Shown one piece after another: positions 8,297 through 16,293 of a DNA stretch of 39,366 nt (positions within the stretch are counted from its first letter, which is position 1; every line of letters starts with the position of its first letter). Source of the stretch: an uncultured Clostridium sp. (GTDB taxonomy: Bacteria; Bacillota; Clostridia; TANB77; CAG-508). The translations under genes were made by a program, and so were the position numbers. Under the pieces are notes generated by a model. The model worked only from the letters and a program-made list of their open reading frames with translations, made no database searches and was not told where the DNA came from. The stretch spans positions 1 through 39,366 of the forward strand of contig USQZ01000011.1 in the NCBI GenBank assembly GCA_900556975.1, given 5' to 3'.

Positions 8297-8325
8297 ATAA
8301 TACCATATGTATTTGAAAAAAACAA
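8297..8325 (-). promoter_or_regulatory. Sigma-A promoter of abrB
   Basis: On the minus strand, TTGTTT (plus 8320-8325) and TATTAT (plus 8297-8302) are 17 bp apart. The 16 bases at 8296-8311, TATAATACCATATGTA, recur exactly at the hsp20 promoter (21940-21955) in the opposite sense relative to transcription. Confidence 0.65.
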
Positions 8326-8331
8326 TATTTT

Positions 8332-8360
8332 TTGAATAAAAATTAAAAAATTTGCATAAT
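8332..8360 (+). promoter_or_regulatory. Candidate spmA promoter
   Basis: TTGAAT (8332-8337) and CATAAT (8355-8360) are 17 bp apart. The -10 reads CATAATTT, which also resembles the sigma-E consensus CATAnnnT, and GAATA lies at a fitting -35 distance. SpmAB function in sporulation would fit sigma-E, but the sequence alone does not decide. The predicted leader is very short. Confidence 0.4.
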
Positions 8361-8380
8361 TTTAGAAGAGGTGGAAAATT

Positions 8381-8953
8381 GTGCTAAACTCAATCTGGCC
8401 AATATTGGTACTTTCAGCAATTTTTTTTGCTATTTTTAATCAAAAGGCCGAAAATGTAAATTCGGCAGTATTTGTAAGTTTTGAAAATGTTATTGATTTT
8501 ATTTTTAAGTTTGGTGGTATTTTGTGTTTTTGGAGTGGGATGATAAAAATAATAAAAAACACTAGTATATTAGGAAAAATTGAAAAAATTTTAAAGCCTT
8601 TTGTAAATAAATTTTTTAAAAATACTAGTGATGATGTTAAAAAATTAATTACTTTAAATATGGTTTCAAATTTAATGGGAATAGGTAATGCAGCGACACC
8701 TGCTGGAATTGAAGCAATGAAAAGAATGGAAAAAGAAAGTACGACAAAAGAAATGTCGAAAGAGATGAATTTGTTTGTTCTTATGAATACTTTATCTATT
8801 CAAATTTTTCCTACAACGGTTATTAGTATACTAGCGTCACAGGGATCAGAGGGAGCAGGAAAAATTATAATACCTGTTTGGATTACGAGTATTTTAACTT
8901 TTTTTATAATAATGTTTTTGGGAAATTTATTTTTTAAGGAGAGAAAATTGTGA
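8381..8953 (+). CDS. spmA: Spore maturation protein A
   Basis: A 190-residue membrane protein of the nucleoside-recognition (Gate) family. It has hydrophobic segments near residues 4-20, 35-55, 135-155 and 160-182. The conserved block NMVSNLMGIGNAATPAGIEAM near residue 92 is diagnostic of SpmA. SpmA and SpmB together are needed for spore core dehydration and heat resistance in Bacillus and Clostridium. The GTG start at 8381 lies eight bases after GAGGTG. Its stop overlaps the spmB start by four bases (GTGA), so the two are translationally coupled. Confidence 0.92.
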   Translation: MLNSIWPILVLSAIFFAIFNQKAENVNSAVFVSFENVIDFIFKFGGILCFWSGMIKIIKNTSILGKIEKILKPFVNKFFKNTSDDVKKLITLNMVSNLMGIGNAATPAGIEAMKRMEKESTTKEMSKEMNLFVLMNTLSIQIFPTTVISILASQGSEGAGKIIIPVWITSILTFFIIMFLGNLFFKERKL

Positions 8954-9474
8954 GTAAAAACATAGAAAGTTTAATGATTCCTTTTTTAATTTGTTTTATT
9001 TTGATAATTGGTATTAAAGATAAAGTAAGGGTTTTTGATTCATTTTCAGAAGGAGTTATGGAAGGACTACATACAGTTTTAAATCTGTTTCCAACTTTTT
9101 TAGCACTTTTTTTATCTGTTAATTTGCTTAGAGCTTCTGGATTGATAGATTTTATTGCTGAAATTGCTATTTGTGTATTTAAGATTTTTGGAATTCCTAA
9201 AGAAATTACAAGTTTAGTAATATTAAAACCTATTTCAGGAAGTGCAAGCGTTGTTATAGGTACAGATTTAATTAATGCATATGGTGTTAATTCTTTGGTT
9301 GCTCTAATTGTTGGTACAATTATGGGATCTACAGAGACAACTTTATATGCTTTGGCTGTGTATACAGGGGAAATAAAAAAGAAAATTTCACTAAAATTGC
9401 TTTTATTTGCTATTTTAGGAAACTTTCTTGCAGTATGTATATCAATTATTGTATGTAAATTATATTTTAATTAA
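8950..9474 (+). CDS. spmB: Spore maturation protein B
   Basis: A 174-residue multi-pass membrane protein and partner of SpmA. It carries the family pattern VMEGLHTVLNLFPTFLALF near residue 36, ILKPISGSASV near residue 95 and TIMGSTETTLYALAVYTG near residue 121. The GTG start overlaps the spmA stop, with AAGGAGAG just upstream. The last 15 bases overlap the 3' end of the convergent YycJ-type gene, so there is no room for a terminator between them. Confidence 0.92.
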   Translation: MSKNIESLMIPFLICFILIIGIKDKVRVFDSFSEGVMEGLHTVLNLFPTFLALFLSVNLLRASGLIDFIAEIAICVFKIFGIPKEITSLVILKPISGSASVVIGTDLINAYGVNSLVALIVGTIMGSTETTLYALAVYTGEIKKKISLKLLLFAILGNFLAVCISIIVCKLYFN

Positions 9475-10251
9475 TTTGCTTGGGTAATCTCTGTTAGCTA
9501 TTTGGATTGTTACGTCTTTCGTTGTGATATTCTTGTTTTGTAATTCATCAGTTACTGTTTTTAATGCTAGTTCAGGGAAATTATTTTCTTTACTCAAATG
9601 TCCTAGCATTGCTGATTTTAAGCCATATTTTGTAGTTAATTCTGTTATAGTTTTTCCTGATGATTCATTTGATAGATGACCGATTGGACTAAGTATACGT
9701 TGCTTTAATTGGAATGGATATTTACTATATTTTAAAATGTCTGGATCATAATTCGCTTCTAATAATATGAAAGAAGATTCTTTTAACTTGTCTAGTAAAT
9801 TGTTGTCCATATGGCCAATATCGGTTGCTATACTTATTTTTTTATCATCATGAAATAAGTTGAAACCACAAGGGTTTGCTGCATCATGAGGTATTTGAAA
9901 ACTTTGTATTTCTATATCATTAATTTTAAATTTTTTGTTTGGTGTGAATATTATTCTGTTTTCGTCTGAAATTTTTTCTTTTTGTACTGGCATTGCATTT
10001 AATGTTTCAATATTGCAATAGACTGGTATATCATATCTTTTTGAAAGACTACCAACATTTTGTACGTGATCGGAATGCTCATGTGTGACTAGAATTGCGT
10101 CAATATCTTCAATATTAACATTAAAAGACGCAAGAGCAGTCATTATTTTTTTTTGACTAACTCCTGCATCTATTAAGATTTTTGTTTCGTCTGTTTGAAC
10201 TAATAAACAGTTTCCTGTGCTACCACTATATAAACTACAAAAATTAAACAT
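9460..10251 (-). CDS. YycJ/WalJ-type metallo-beta-lactamase-fold hydrolase
   Basis: A 263-residue metallo-beta-lactamase-fold protein. It starts with MFNFCSLYSGSTGNCLLV and contains the metal-binding THEHSDH motif near residues 56-62, a later IATDIGHMD, and a C-terminal GHLSNE and LGHLSKENN pair typical of the YycJ/WalJ family. Members are linked to the WalKR (YycFG) envelope regulon and have been described as single-strand DNA exonucleases; the precise role is unsettled. It follows murA by 11 bp, with GGAG overlapping the murA stop, so it is probably co-transcribed with murA. No walKR genes are adjacent. It overlaps the end of spmB tail to tail. Confidence 0.85.
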   Translation of the reverse strand: MFNFCSLYSGSTGNCLLVQTDETKILIDAGVSQKKIMTALASFNVNIEDIDAILVTHEHSDHVQNVGSLSKRYDIPVYCNIETLNAMPVQKEKISDENRIIFTPNKKFKINDIEIQSFQIPHDAANPCGFNLFHDDKKISIATDIGHMDNNLLDKLKESSFILLEANYDPDILKYSKYPFQLKQRILSPIGHLSNESSGKTITELTTKYGLKSAMLGHLSKENNFPELALKTVTDELQNKNITTKDVTIQIANRDYPSKLIKI

Positions 10252-10262
10252 TTTTTACTCCA

Positions 10263-11531
10263 TTATTCTTCAGTGTATTGTACTCTTTCTATGTTTGCTC
10301 CTAATTTTCTGAATTTTTCTTCGATATTTTCATAACCACGGTCAATGTGGTGAAGGTTAAATACTTCTGTTACTCCATTTGCACTTGTTCCTGCCATTAT
10401 TAATGCAGCTCCAGCTCTTAAATCAGTTGCTGTAACAGGTGCACCGTATAAATAATCAACTCCTTCGAAAATTGCTGTTTTTCCTGATGTGGTTATTTTT
10501 GCGCCCATTTTATTTAATTCTTGTGTATATTGGAATCTTGAATCCCAAATGCTTTCATTAATTATACTTGTTCCTGCTGACATTGATAAAACAACACCCA
10601 TTTGTGATTGTAAGTCAGTTGGGAAACCTGGATAAGGAAGAGTTTTTATATTTGCTTTAGTTGTTCTTTTTGTCCACCAAACTCTTACGTGATCTCCATT
10701 TGCATCTACATTTCCACCGATTTCTTGAATTTTTGCAATAACTGGCTCTAAGTGTTTTGTTATACAGTTATGAATTGTTACGTCTCCTTTTGATGCAATA
10801 GCTGCAAGCATGAATGTACCAGCTTCTATTTGATCTGGCACTATAGAATATGTTGCGTTTCCTTTTAATTCTTTTACACCATTTATTTTAATAACATCTG
10901 TTCCTGCACCTCTAATGTCTGCGCCCATTGTATTTAAGAAGTTTGCAAGGTCAACGATATGAGGTTCTTTTGCAGCATTATCTATAGTTGTTGTTCCTTC
11001 TGCTAAAACACTTGCTAATATAATGTTCATAGTTGCTCCAACAGAAACAATATCCATATATATTGAGTTTGCTTTTAAATTTTCGCAAGTTGCTGTTATG
11101 TTTCCACTTGATACATCTACATTTGCTCCAAGTGCTTCAAAACCTTTAATGTGTTGGTCTATAGGTCTTGGACCTAAATTACATCCACCAGGAAGTCCTA
11201 CTTCTGCACGTCCGCAACGGCCAAGTAAAGCACCAATTAAATAATATGATGCTCTAAATTTTCTAGTAAGATCTAAAGGTGCTGTTGATGATGTGATGTT
11301 TCTAGAATCTACTTGTACAGTATGTCTGTTTATCCATGTTATTTTTATTCCAAGCGATTCTAGTATTTCGAAATATGACTTTACGTCACTTATATTTGGT
11401 AAATTTTCTATTGTGCAAATTCCATTGATTAGTATTGTAGCAGGGATTATGGCTACTGCTGCATTTTTTGCTCCACTTATTTTTACGTCTCCACGTAGAG
11501 GTGTTGGACCCGTTATAACTAATTTTTCCAA
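10263..11531 (-). CDS. murA: UDP-N-acetylglucosamine 1-carboxyvinyltransferase
   Basis: A 422-residue MurA, the first committed enzyme of peptidoglycan precursor synthesis, which transfers enolpyruvate from PEP to UDP-GlcNAc in the cytoplasm. KISGAKNAAVA near residue 17 holds the conserved Lys-Asn. The loop GLPGGCNLGPRPIDQHI near residue 112 carries the catalytic cysteine that fosfomycin attacks. Near the C-terminus are DLRAGAALIMAG and IDRGYENIEEKFRKLGA. The start is a TTG at 11529-11531 behind GGGGGAAT. A second murA paralogue is common in Firmicutes, and I cannot say whether this corresponds to murAA or murAB. Confidence 0.95.
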   Translation of the reverse strand: MEKLVITGPTPLRGDVKISGAKNAAVAIIPATILINGICTIENLPNISDVKSYFEILESLGIKITWINRHTVQVDSRNITSSTAPLDLTRKFRASYYLIGALLGRCGRAEVGLPGGCNLGPRPIDQHIKGFEALGANVDVSSGNITATCENLKANSIYMDIVSVGATMNIILASVLAEGTTTIDNAAKEPHIVDLANFLNTMGADIRGAGTDVIKINGVKELKGNATYSIVPDQIEAGTFMLAAIASKGDVTIHNCITKHLEPVIAKIQEIGGNVDANGDHVRVWWTKRTTKANIKTLPYPGFPTDLQSQMGVVLSMSAGTSIINESIWDSRFQYTQELNKMGAKITTSGKTAIFEGVDYLYGAPVTATDLRAGAALIMAGTSANGVTEVFNLHHIDRGYENIEEKFRKLGANIERVQYTEE

Positions 11532-11595
11532 GATTATTCCCCCAATTTATATATAATATATTCAAAATAAAAATTATTATTTTTCTAGTATTCAA

Positions 11596-11624
11596 AATAT
11601 ACCATAAAAAATGCGGATTGACAA
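11596..11624 (-). promoter_or_regulatory. Sigma-A promoter of murA
   Basis: On the minus strand, TTGTCA (plus 11619-11624) and TATATT (plus 11596-11601) are 17 bp apart, about 65 bp upstream of the TTG start. murA can therefore be transcribed independently of spoIIR. Confidence 0.75.
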
Positions 11625-11703
11625 GAAGTTAGCTGAAATTAAAGTTTATGCATATTTGATTGATTAAATTTTAATAGAGTTAATTTATTTTTATGAGGTT
11701 ATT

Positions 11704-12315
11704 TTATGAATGTAGATTATTGAAAAAATCAACAATTTTGAATTTAAATTTGTATTTTTGAGTGTCCGAGGAAACTATTGAATTACATTCTTCAGATAAT
11801 GAATTTTCAAGAATTAATTCAGATTCTTCTGGTAATTCACAAGTAGATTCATTTATTAAACACATTGGTGGAAATAATACACACCACCAATTTTTGCCTT
11901 CGGCTTTTCCTATTTTTATTTTTAATCCATCATAATATCCAGATGGCAAAATAATGTTTTCATATTTTTTTTGAGGAAAAAATGAATTTCCTATTTCAAT
12001 AGTAAAATTATAATTGTAACCTTTTTGATTTATTGCGGTTTGTATGACTTGATGTAATTCATTTTCGTGTGTTTTTAAAAAAGTAATTAATTCGGTTTTG
12101 TTTGAAAATTGATAATTTTTTAAATAATTAATAACGTTGTCTCTTATAAATAGTTTTAAATTTTGATCTTCTTCAGAGTCACTGTTGGCTATGATATGTA
12201 GCCTGAATAGATTTTCTTCTAAGTCGTTTGAAATAGAATATGAGTATGAAATTGAGTTGAAAATAAAGTATAAAAGAAATAAAATAAAGACAATTAACAA
12301 TTTTTTTAGTTTCAT
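11704..12315 (-). CDS. spoIIR: Stage II sporulation protein R
   Basis: A 203-residue secreted signalling protein. The N-terminal hydrophobic segment (LLIVFILFLLYFIFNSISYS, residues 6-25) serves for export. The family block FRLHIIANSDSEEDQNLKLF lies near residue 37, and LPSGYYDGLKIKIG followed by NWWCVLFPPMC lies near residues 123-150. SpoIIR is made in the forespore under sigma-F and triggers SpoIIGA to process pro-sigma-E in the mother cell. AAGGAGGT lies seven bases before the ATG. No clear sigma-F promoter was recognised upstream. It stands alone ahead of murA, which has its own promoter. Confidence 0.9.
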   Translation of the reverse strand: MKLKKLLIVFILFLLYFIFNSISYSYSISNDLEENLFRLHIIANSDSEEDQNLKLFIRDNVINYLKNYQFSNKTELITFLKTHENELHQVIQTAINQKGYNYNFTIEIGNSFFPQKKYENIILPSGYYDGLKIKIGKAEGKNWWCVLFPPMCLINESTCELPEESELILENSLSEECNSIVSSDTQKYKFKFKIVDFFNNLHS

Positions 12316-12393
12316 AAATACCTCCTTTGGTTATGAGAAGTATTGACATTTTTTTTGAAAATATTCATGTCGAAAAAGGTAGAACGATTTTAA

Positions 12394-12422
12394 TTGACTT
12401 AAGAAAAAATGAGTGGTAAAAT
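12394..12422 (+). promoter_or_regulatory. Sigma-A promoter of the 12452 gene
   Basis: TTGACT (12394-12399) and TAAAAT (12417-12422) are 17 bp apart, about 30 bp before the ATG at 12452. Confidence 0.7.
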
Positions 12423-12451
12423 TTACCAAAAGAAACCTAGGAGGTATTGTT

Positions 12452-12937
12452 ATGGTAGAGAATAATGAAGCACAGAAATATTGCAGTATGTATGCAAATG
12501 ACATGCATTTAGTTGTTATGTTAATACCATATATTGAAAAAGAATTGGAAAAAGGAAATAAAATTACTACAATTTTAGAAGATAGTCTAGAAAAGGAAGT
12601 TAATTTTATTGTAAAAAAAGTTAATTTGGGAAAATCTAAAAAAAATAAAATTAGAAATATTAAATGGAATAAAAGTTTATTATCTGAGGAGCAAATTGCG
12701 GAAATTAGAAATAGAACTATATTAGTAAAAGGAAGTAATGAGTTTATTAATAATGTAAATAATGCACTAATTGGTAAGAAAAATAAAATTATTAATTGTT
12801 ATGATGTTGAGACTTTTGAAGAAAATTCAAGAGAAATTTTAGAGGGACATAATGCGATTCTTAATACTAGTGGAGTAAGACGAATTCCTGAAATTTTTCA
12901 AGTACATAAGAGGCTAAATAGTATATTGACTAAATAA
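12452..12937 (+). CDS. Unknown cytoplasmic protein, weak MEDS-like resemblance
   Basis: A 161-residue soluble protein with no signal peptide or membrane helix. The N-terminus (YCSMYANDMHLVVMLIPYIE, residues 10-29, then a Gly-rich turn) recalls the layout of MEDS-type sensory domains, in which a bound region is followed by a long helix and an alternating beta/alpha pattern. I see no decisive motif and treat this as a hint only. The C-terminal half has an LSEEQIAEIRNRTILVKGS segment and a Lys-rich stretch. The start at 12452 follows AGGAGGT; a longer reading from 12413 would overlap the promoter. It is placed between spoIIR (divergent) and the UDP-sugar fusion gene. The function is not recognised. 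Confidence 0.7.
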   Translation: MVENNEAQKYCSMYANDMHLVVMLIPYIEKELEKGNKITTILEDSLEKEVNFIVKKVNLGKSKKNKIRNIKWNKSLLSEEQIAEIRNRTILVKGSNEFINNVNNALIGKKNKIINCYDVETFEENSREILEGHNAILNTSGVRRIPEIFQVHKRLNSILTK

Positions 12938-13009
12938 GTTTAATAGTATAAGATATGGGTGATTTGATTTGTAATATTTGTAATAGAGGAAGGAGTCTTA
13001 AATAACGAA

Positions 13010-15973
13010 ATGAATGAAAAATATGAAAAAGCAAAAGAGCTTGTAAAAAAATATCATCAAGAACATTTGCTAAAGTTTTATGATGACTTAGATGATGAAA
13101 AGAAAAAAGAACTATTAGATCAAATTTTAACAATTAATTTTGATTTAATGGAGAAACTTTATCATGATGCTAAGAAACCATTAGACTTAAAAAATGTAAC
13201 TGTTGAGCCTATTGATTATGTTGATAAATCTAAAATGACTGCAACAGAAATAAAAGCTTATGAAGAAAAAGGTATTGAAGCAATTAAAGCAAATAAGTTT
13301 GCTGTTGTAACAATGGCAGGAGGACAAGGAACTAGATTAGGACATAAGGGACCAAAGGGTACATTTGATATGGGATTACCATCTCATAAATCTTTATTTG
13401 AATTATTATGTGATAATTTAAAAAGAGCAAATGAAAAATATGGTGTTGTTATTCGCTGGTATATAATGACTAGTAGAGAAAATAATGCTGCAACTGTTGA
13501 TTTCTTCAAGAAAAACAAATATTTTGGATATCCTAAAGATGCTATAAAGTTCTTCATTCAAGGTGAATTACCAATGATTAGTGTTGATGGAAAGATTTTA
13601 TTAGATGAAAACAAAATGGTTAAAAAAGCAGCTGATGGTCATGGTGGTACGTTAAAGGCCATGGGAAAAGAAAAGATTATTAAACAAATGAAAGAAGACG
13701 GAATTGAATGGATTTTCGTTAGTGGTGTTGATAATGTTCTTGTTAAATCAGTTGATCCACTTTTAATTGGAATGTCAATTGATAGCAAGGTACTAGGAGC
13801 TGTAAAAACAATAGAAAAAACAGATCCAAAAGAAAAGGTTGGAGTTTTCTGTAGAAAGAATAAAAAAGTTGGTGTTATAGAATATACTGAAATTTCTGAT
13901 GAAATGGCTCAAATGAGAGATAAATATGGAGCATTAGTATATGGAGATGCAAATGCAATTTTCCATTTATATAACATTAAAGGATTAGAAAAAGTTAGTG
14001 ATTTACGTTTACCATATCATACAGCTTTCAAAAAAGCTAAATACATAGATGAGAATGGAAAACTTATTGAACCAACTTCACCAAACGCATATAAATTTGA
14101 ATTATTTATATTTGATTCATATGAAATGCTTGATGATGTAGTTGTTTTAAGAGTAAAAAGAGAAGAAGAATTTGCACCAATAAAAAATGCTGAAGGTCCA
14201 GATAGTCCGGAAACAGCTAGAAAATTGTATACAGATTATTGGAACAAGATGGCTTATATGGCTCAATATGATAAATGGTGTGAAGATCCAGATATTGATG
14301 ATGATACAAAACAAGAATTGCTTGAAATAAAAGGAAATGATGAAGAAATTAAAGATCGTTTTTATAAGTCATTAGATTTTGGAACTGCAGGACTTAGAGG
14401 AATTATTGGTGCAGGTACAAATAGAATGAATAAATATACTGTTTCAAAAGCTACACAAGGATTAGCAAATTATATATTAAAACAGGGAACAGAGAAAAAA
14501 GGCGTTGTAATTTCTTATGATTCAAGAAGAATGTCAAAAGAATTTAGTGAATATACAGCTTTATGCTTGAATGCTAACGGAATTAAGACATATAAATTTG
14601 AGGATTTAAGACCAGTTCCTGAATTGTCATTTGCAGTAAGAGAGCTAGGAGCTACAGCTGGAATTATGATTACAGCTAGCCATAATCCACCTCAATATAA
14701 TGGATATAAAGTATATTGGGATGATGGAGCTCAAATTGTTGCACCAAGGGACAAAGAGATTATTGAAGAAGTAAATAAAGTTACTGAATATTCAATGGTT
14801 AAGACTATGTCAAGAGAACTTGCTGGTGAGAAAAAATTATATCATTTAATTGGAAATGCTATAGATAAGAGATATATTGAAGCTTTAAAATCTCAATCAA
14901 TTCATCCAGAAGTTACTCATGAAATGGGTAAAGATATAAAAATAGTATATACTCCATTACATGGAGCTGGAAATAAACCTGTACAAAGAGTTTTAGAAGA
15001 ACTAGGATTTGAACATGTTTATGTTGTTCCAGAACAAGAATTACCAGATGGTAATTTCCCAACAGTTGATTATCCTAATCCAGAAGTTGCAAAAGCATAT
15101 GATTTGGCATTAAAATTAGCTAAAAAAGTTGATGCTGATATAATATTAGCAACTGATCCTGATTCTGATAGATTGGGAATTCAAGTTAAGGATTCAAAAA
15201 CAGGTGAATATATTTTCTATACAGGAAATATGACAGCTTTATTAATTGCTGAATATATTTTATCTCAAAGAAAAGAAAATGGTTCTCTTCCAAAGAATGG
15301 AGCTGTTATTAAGACAATAGTTTCATCTAACTTAACAGATGCAATTGCTGATGAGTATAAGATGCATTTGATTGAAACTTTAACAGGATTCAAATATATT
15401 GGAGAACAAATTAGACTATTTGAAGAAAAACATGATTATGAATATGTATTTGGATTTGAAGAGAGTTATGGTTGCTTAGTTGGAACTCATGCAAGAGATA
15501 AAGATGGTATTGTTGCAGTAATGATGTTAGCAGAAGCAGCAGCTTATTATAAGAAACAGGGATTAACTTTATGGGATCAAATGATTAATATTTATGAGAA
15601 ATATGGATATTATAAAGAAGCTCAAGTTTCAACTGTCTTAAAAGGCGCTGAGGGAGCAGAGAAGATAAAAGAATTAATGAATAATTTACGTGAAAATCCA
15701 CCAAAATCTTTCGGAGATTTTGAGATTGAAGCAATTAGAGATTATACATTAGGAATTAGAAAAGATTTGAAAACTGGTAAAGAAGAGAAAATTACTTTAC
15801 CAAAATCAAATGTTTTATATTATGAACTTGCTAATAATGAATGGTGTTGTGCTAGACCTTCTGGTACAGAACCAAAAGTTAAATTCTATATGGGTGTTAA
15901 AGGTAAGACTATGGAAGATGCTGATGCTCGTTTAGAAAGTTTAAAAGAAGAAGTTCTTAAAAAGGTTGAATAA
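13010..15973 (+). CDS. UDP-sugar pyrophosphorylase / phosphoglucomutase fusion
   Basis: A 987-residue bifunctional protein. Residues 1-405 form a UDPGP-family nucleotidyltransferase of the eukaryotic UAP1/UGP kind: MAGGQGTRLGHKGPKG near 102-117, GLPSHKSLFELL, GHGGTLKAM near 209 and VSGVDNVLV. Residues from about 435 to the end form a PgcA-like alpha-D-phosphohexomutase: DFGTAGLRGIIG near 455, the phosphoserine loop TASHNPPQYNGYK near 554, the metal loop ATDPDSDRLG near 713, the sugar-specificity loop GFEESYG near 820 and the phosphate-binding RPSGTEPKVKF near 948. Together they would isomerise hexose-6-phosphate to hexose-1-phosphate and activate it with UTP. Glucose is the likeliest sugar; GlcNAc or GalNAc cannot be excluded for the UAP1-like half. 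The ribosome binding site GAGGAAGGAG sits 14 bases from the ATG. Confidence 0.92.
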   Translation: MNEKYEKAKELVKKYHQEHLLKFYDDLDDEKKKELLDQILTINFDLMEKLYHDAKKPLDLKNVTVEPIDYVDKSKMTATEIKAYEEKGIEAIKANKFAVVTMAGGQGTRLGHKGPKGTFDMGLPSHKSLFELLCDNLKRANEKYGVVIRWYIMTSRENNAATVDFFKKNKYFGYPKDAIKFFIQGELPMISVDGKILLDENKMVKKAADGHGGTLKAMGKEKIIKQMKEDGIEWIFVSGVDNVLVKSVDPLLIGMSIDSKVLGAVKTIEKTDPKEKVGVFCRKNKKVGVIEYTEISDEMAQMRDKYGALVYGDANAIFHLYNIKGLEKVSDLRLPYHTAFKKAKYIDENGKLIEPTSPNAYKFELFIFDSYEMLDDVVVLRVKREEEFAPIKNAEGPDSPETARKLYTDYWNKMAYMAQYDKWCEDPDIDDDTKQELLEIKGNDEEIKDRFYKSLDFGTAGLRGIIGAGTNRMNKYTVSKATQGLANYILKQGTEKKGVVISYDSRRMSKEFSEYTALCLNANGIKTYKFEDLRPVPELSFAVRELGATAGIMITASHNPPQYNGYKVYWDDGAQIVAPRDKEIIEEVNKVTEYSMVKTMSRELAGEKKLYHLIGNAIDKRYIEALKSQSIHPEVTHEMGKDIKIVYTPLHGAGNKPVQRVLEELGFEHVYVVPEQELPDGNFPTVDYPNPEVAKAYDLALKLAKKVDADIILATDPDSDRLGIQVKDSKTGEYIFYTGNMTALLIAEYILSQRKENGSLPKNGAVIKTIVSSNLTDAIADEYKMHLIETLTGFKYIGEQIRLFEEKHDYEYVFGFEESYGCLVGTHARDKDGIVAVMMLAEAAAYYKKQGLTLWDQMINIYEKYGYYKEAQVSTVLKGAEGAEKIKELMNNLRENPPKSFGDFEIEAIRDYTLGIRKDLKTGKEEKITLPKSNVLYYELANNEWCCARPSGTEPKVKFYMGVKGKTMEDADARLESLKEEVLKKVE

Positions 15974-15991
15974 TATATTTTATTTTAGATG

Positions 15992-16026
15992 AGGAAGTAT
16001 GGCGGTTAGCTATGCTTCCTTAATTT
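15992..16026 (+). terminator. Terminator of the UDP-sugar fusion gene
   Basis: A 12-bp stem with G-U pairs, AGGAAGTATGGC at 15992-16003 and GCTATGCTTCCT at 16009-16020, with a 5-nt loop, followed by the weak T-rich TAATTTT. Confidence 0.7.
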
Positions 16027-16042
16027 TGACATAAAAAAAATA

Positions 16043-16192
16043 CATATTAAAATTTTTTCACACCTTGCTGGCGCATTCCTCGGAATTTGAAAATAAAAAT
16101 TTTCTATTTTTATTTTCAATCCTGGTAGAATGCTTCAATCGAACTCACTTCGTTCGTTTGGTCCCTGCGCGGTGATTCAAAAATATAATATG
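16043..16192 (+). mobile_element. MITE-like dispersed repeat, copy 3 (family A)
   Basis: A 150-bp element between two genes, with imperfect terminal inverted repeats: CATATTAAAATTTTTTCA then CACC on the left, GGTGATTCAAAAATATAATA then TG on the right. Inside is a large hairpin from GCATTC (16073) to GAATGC (about 16132), including an exact 11-bp arm pair GAAAATAAAAA / TTTTTATTTTC. About 75 bp of its right half recur in opposite orientation at 39256-39335. Its ends resemble copy 1 (33681-33799), for example CTGCGCGgtgatTCAAAAAT against CTGCGCGtcacTCAAAAAT. It fills most of the 320-bp gap before murI and carries no reading frame of interest. Confidence 0.7.
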
Positions 16193-16293
16193 AGAATTTT
16201 TCTATATAATAATAAATTTCAATTCTTGCTTTATTGTTATTTTATATATATAATATTTTTGATTTTTTACTTGAGAAAGGAATGAATAAAGTT

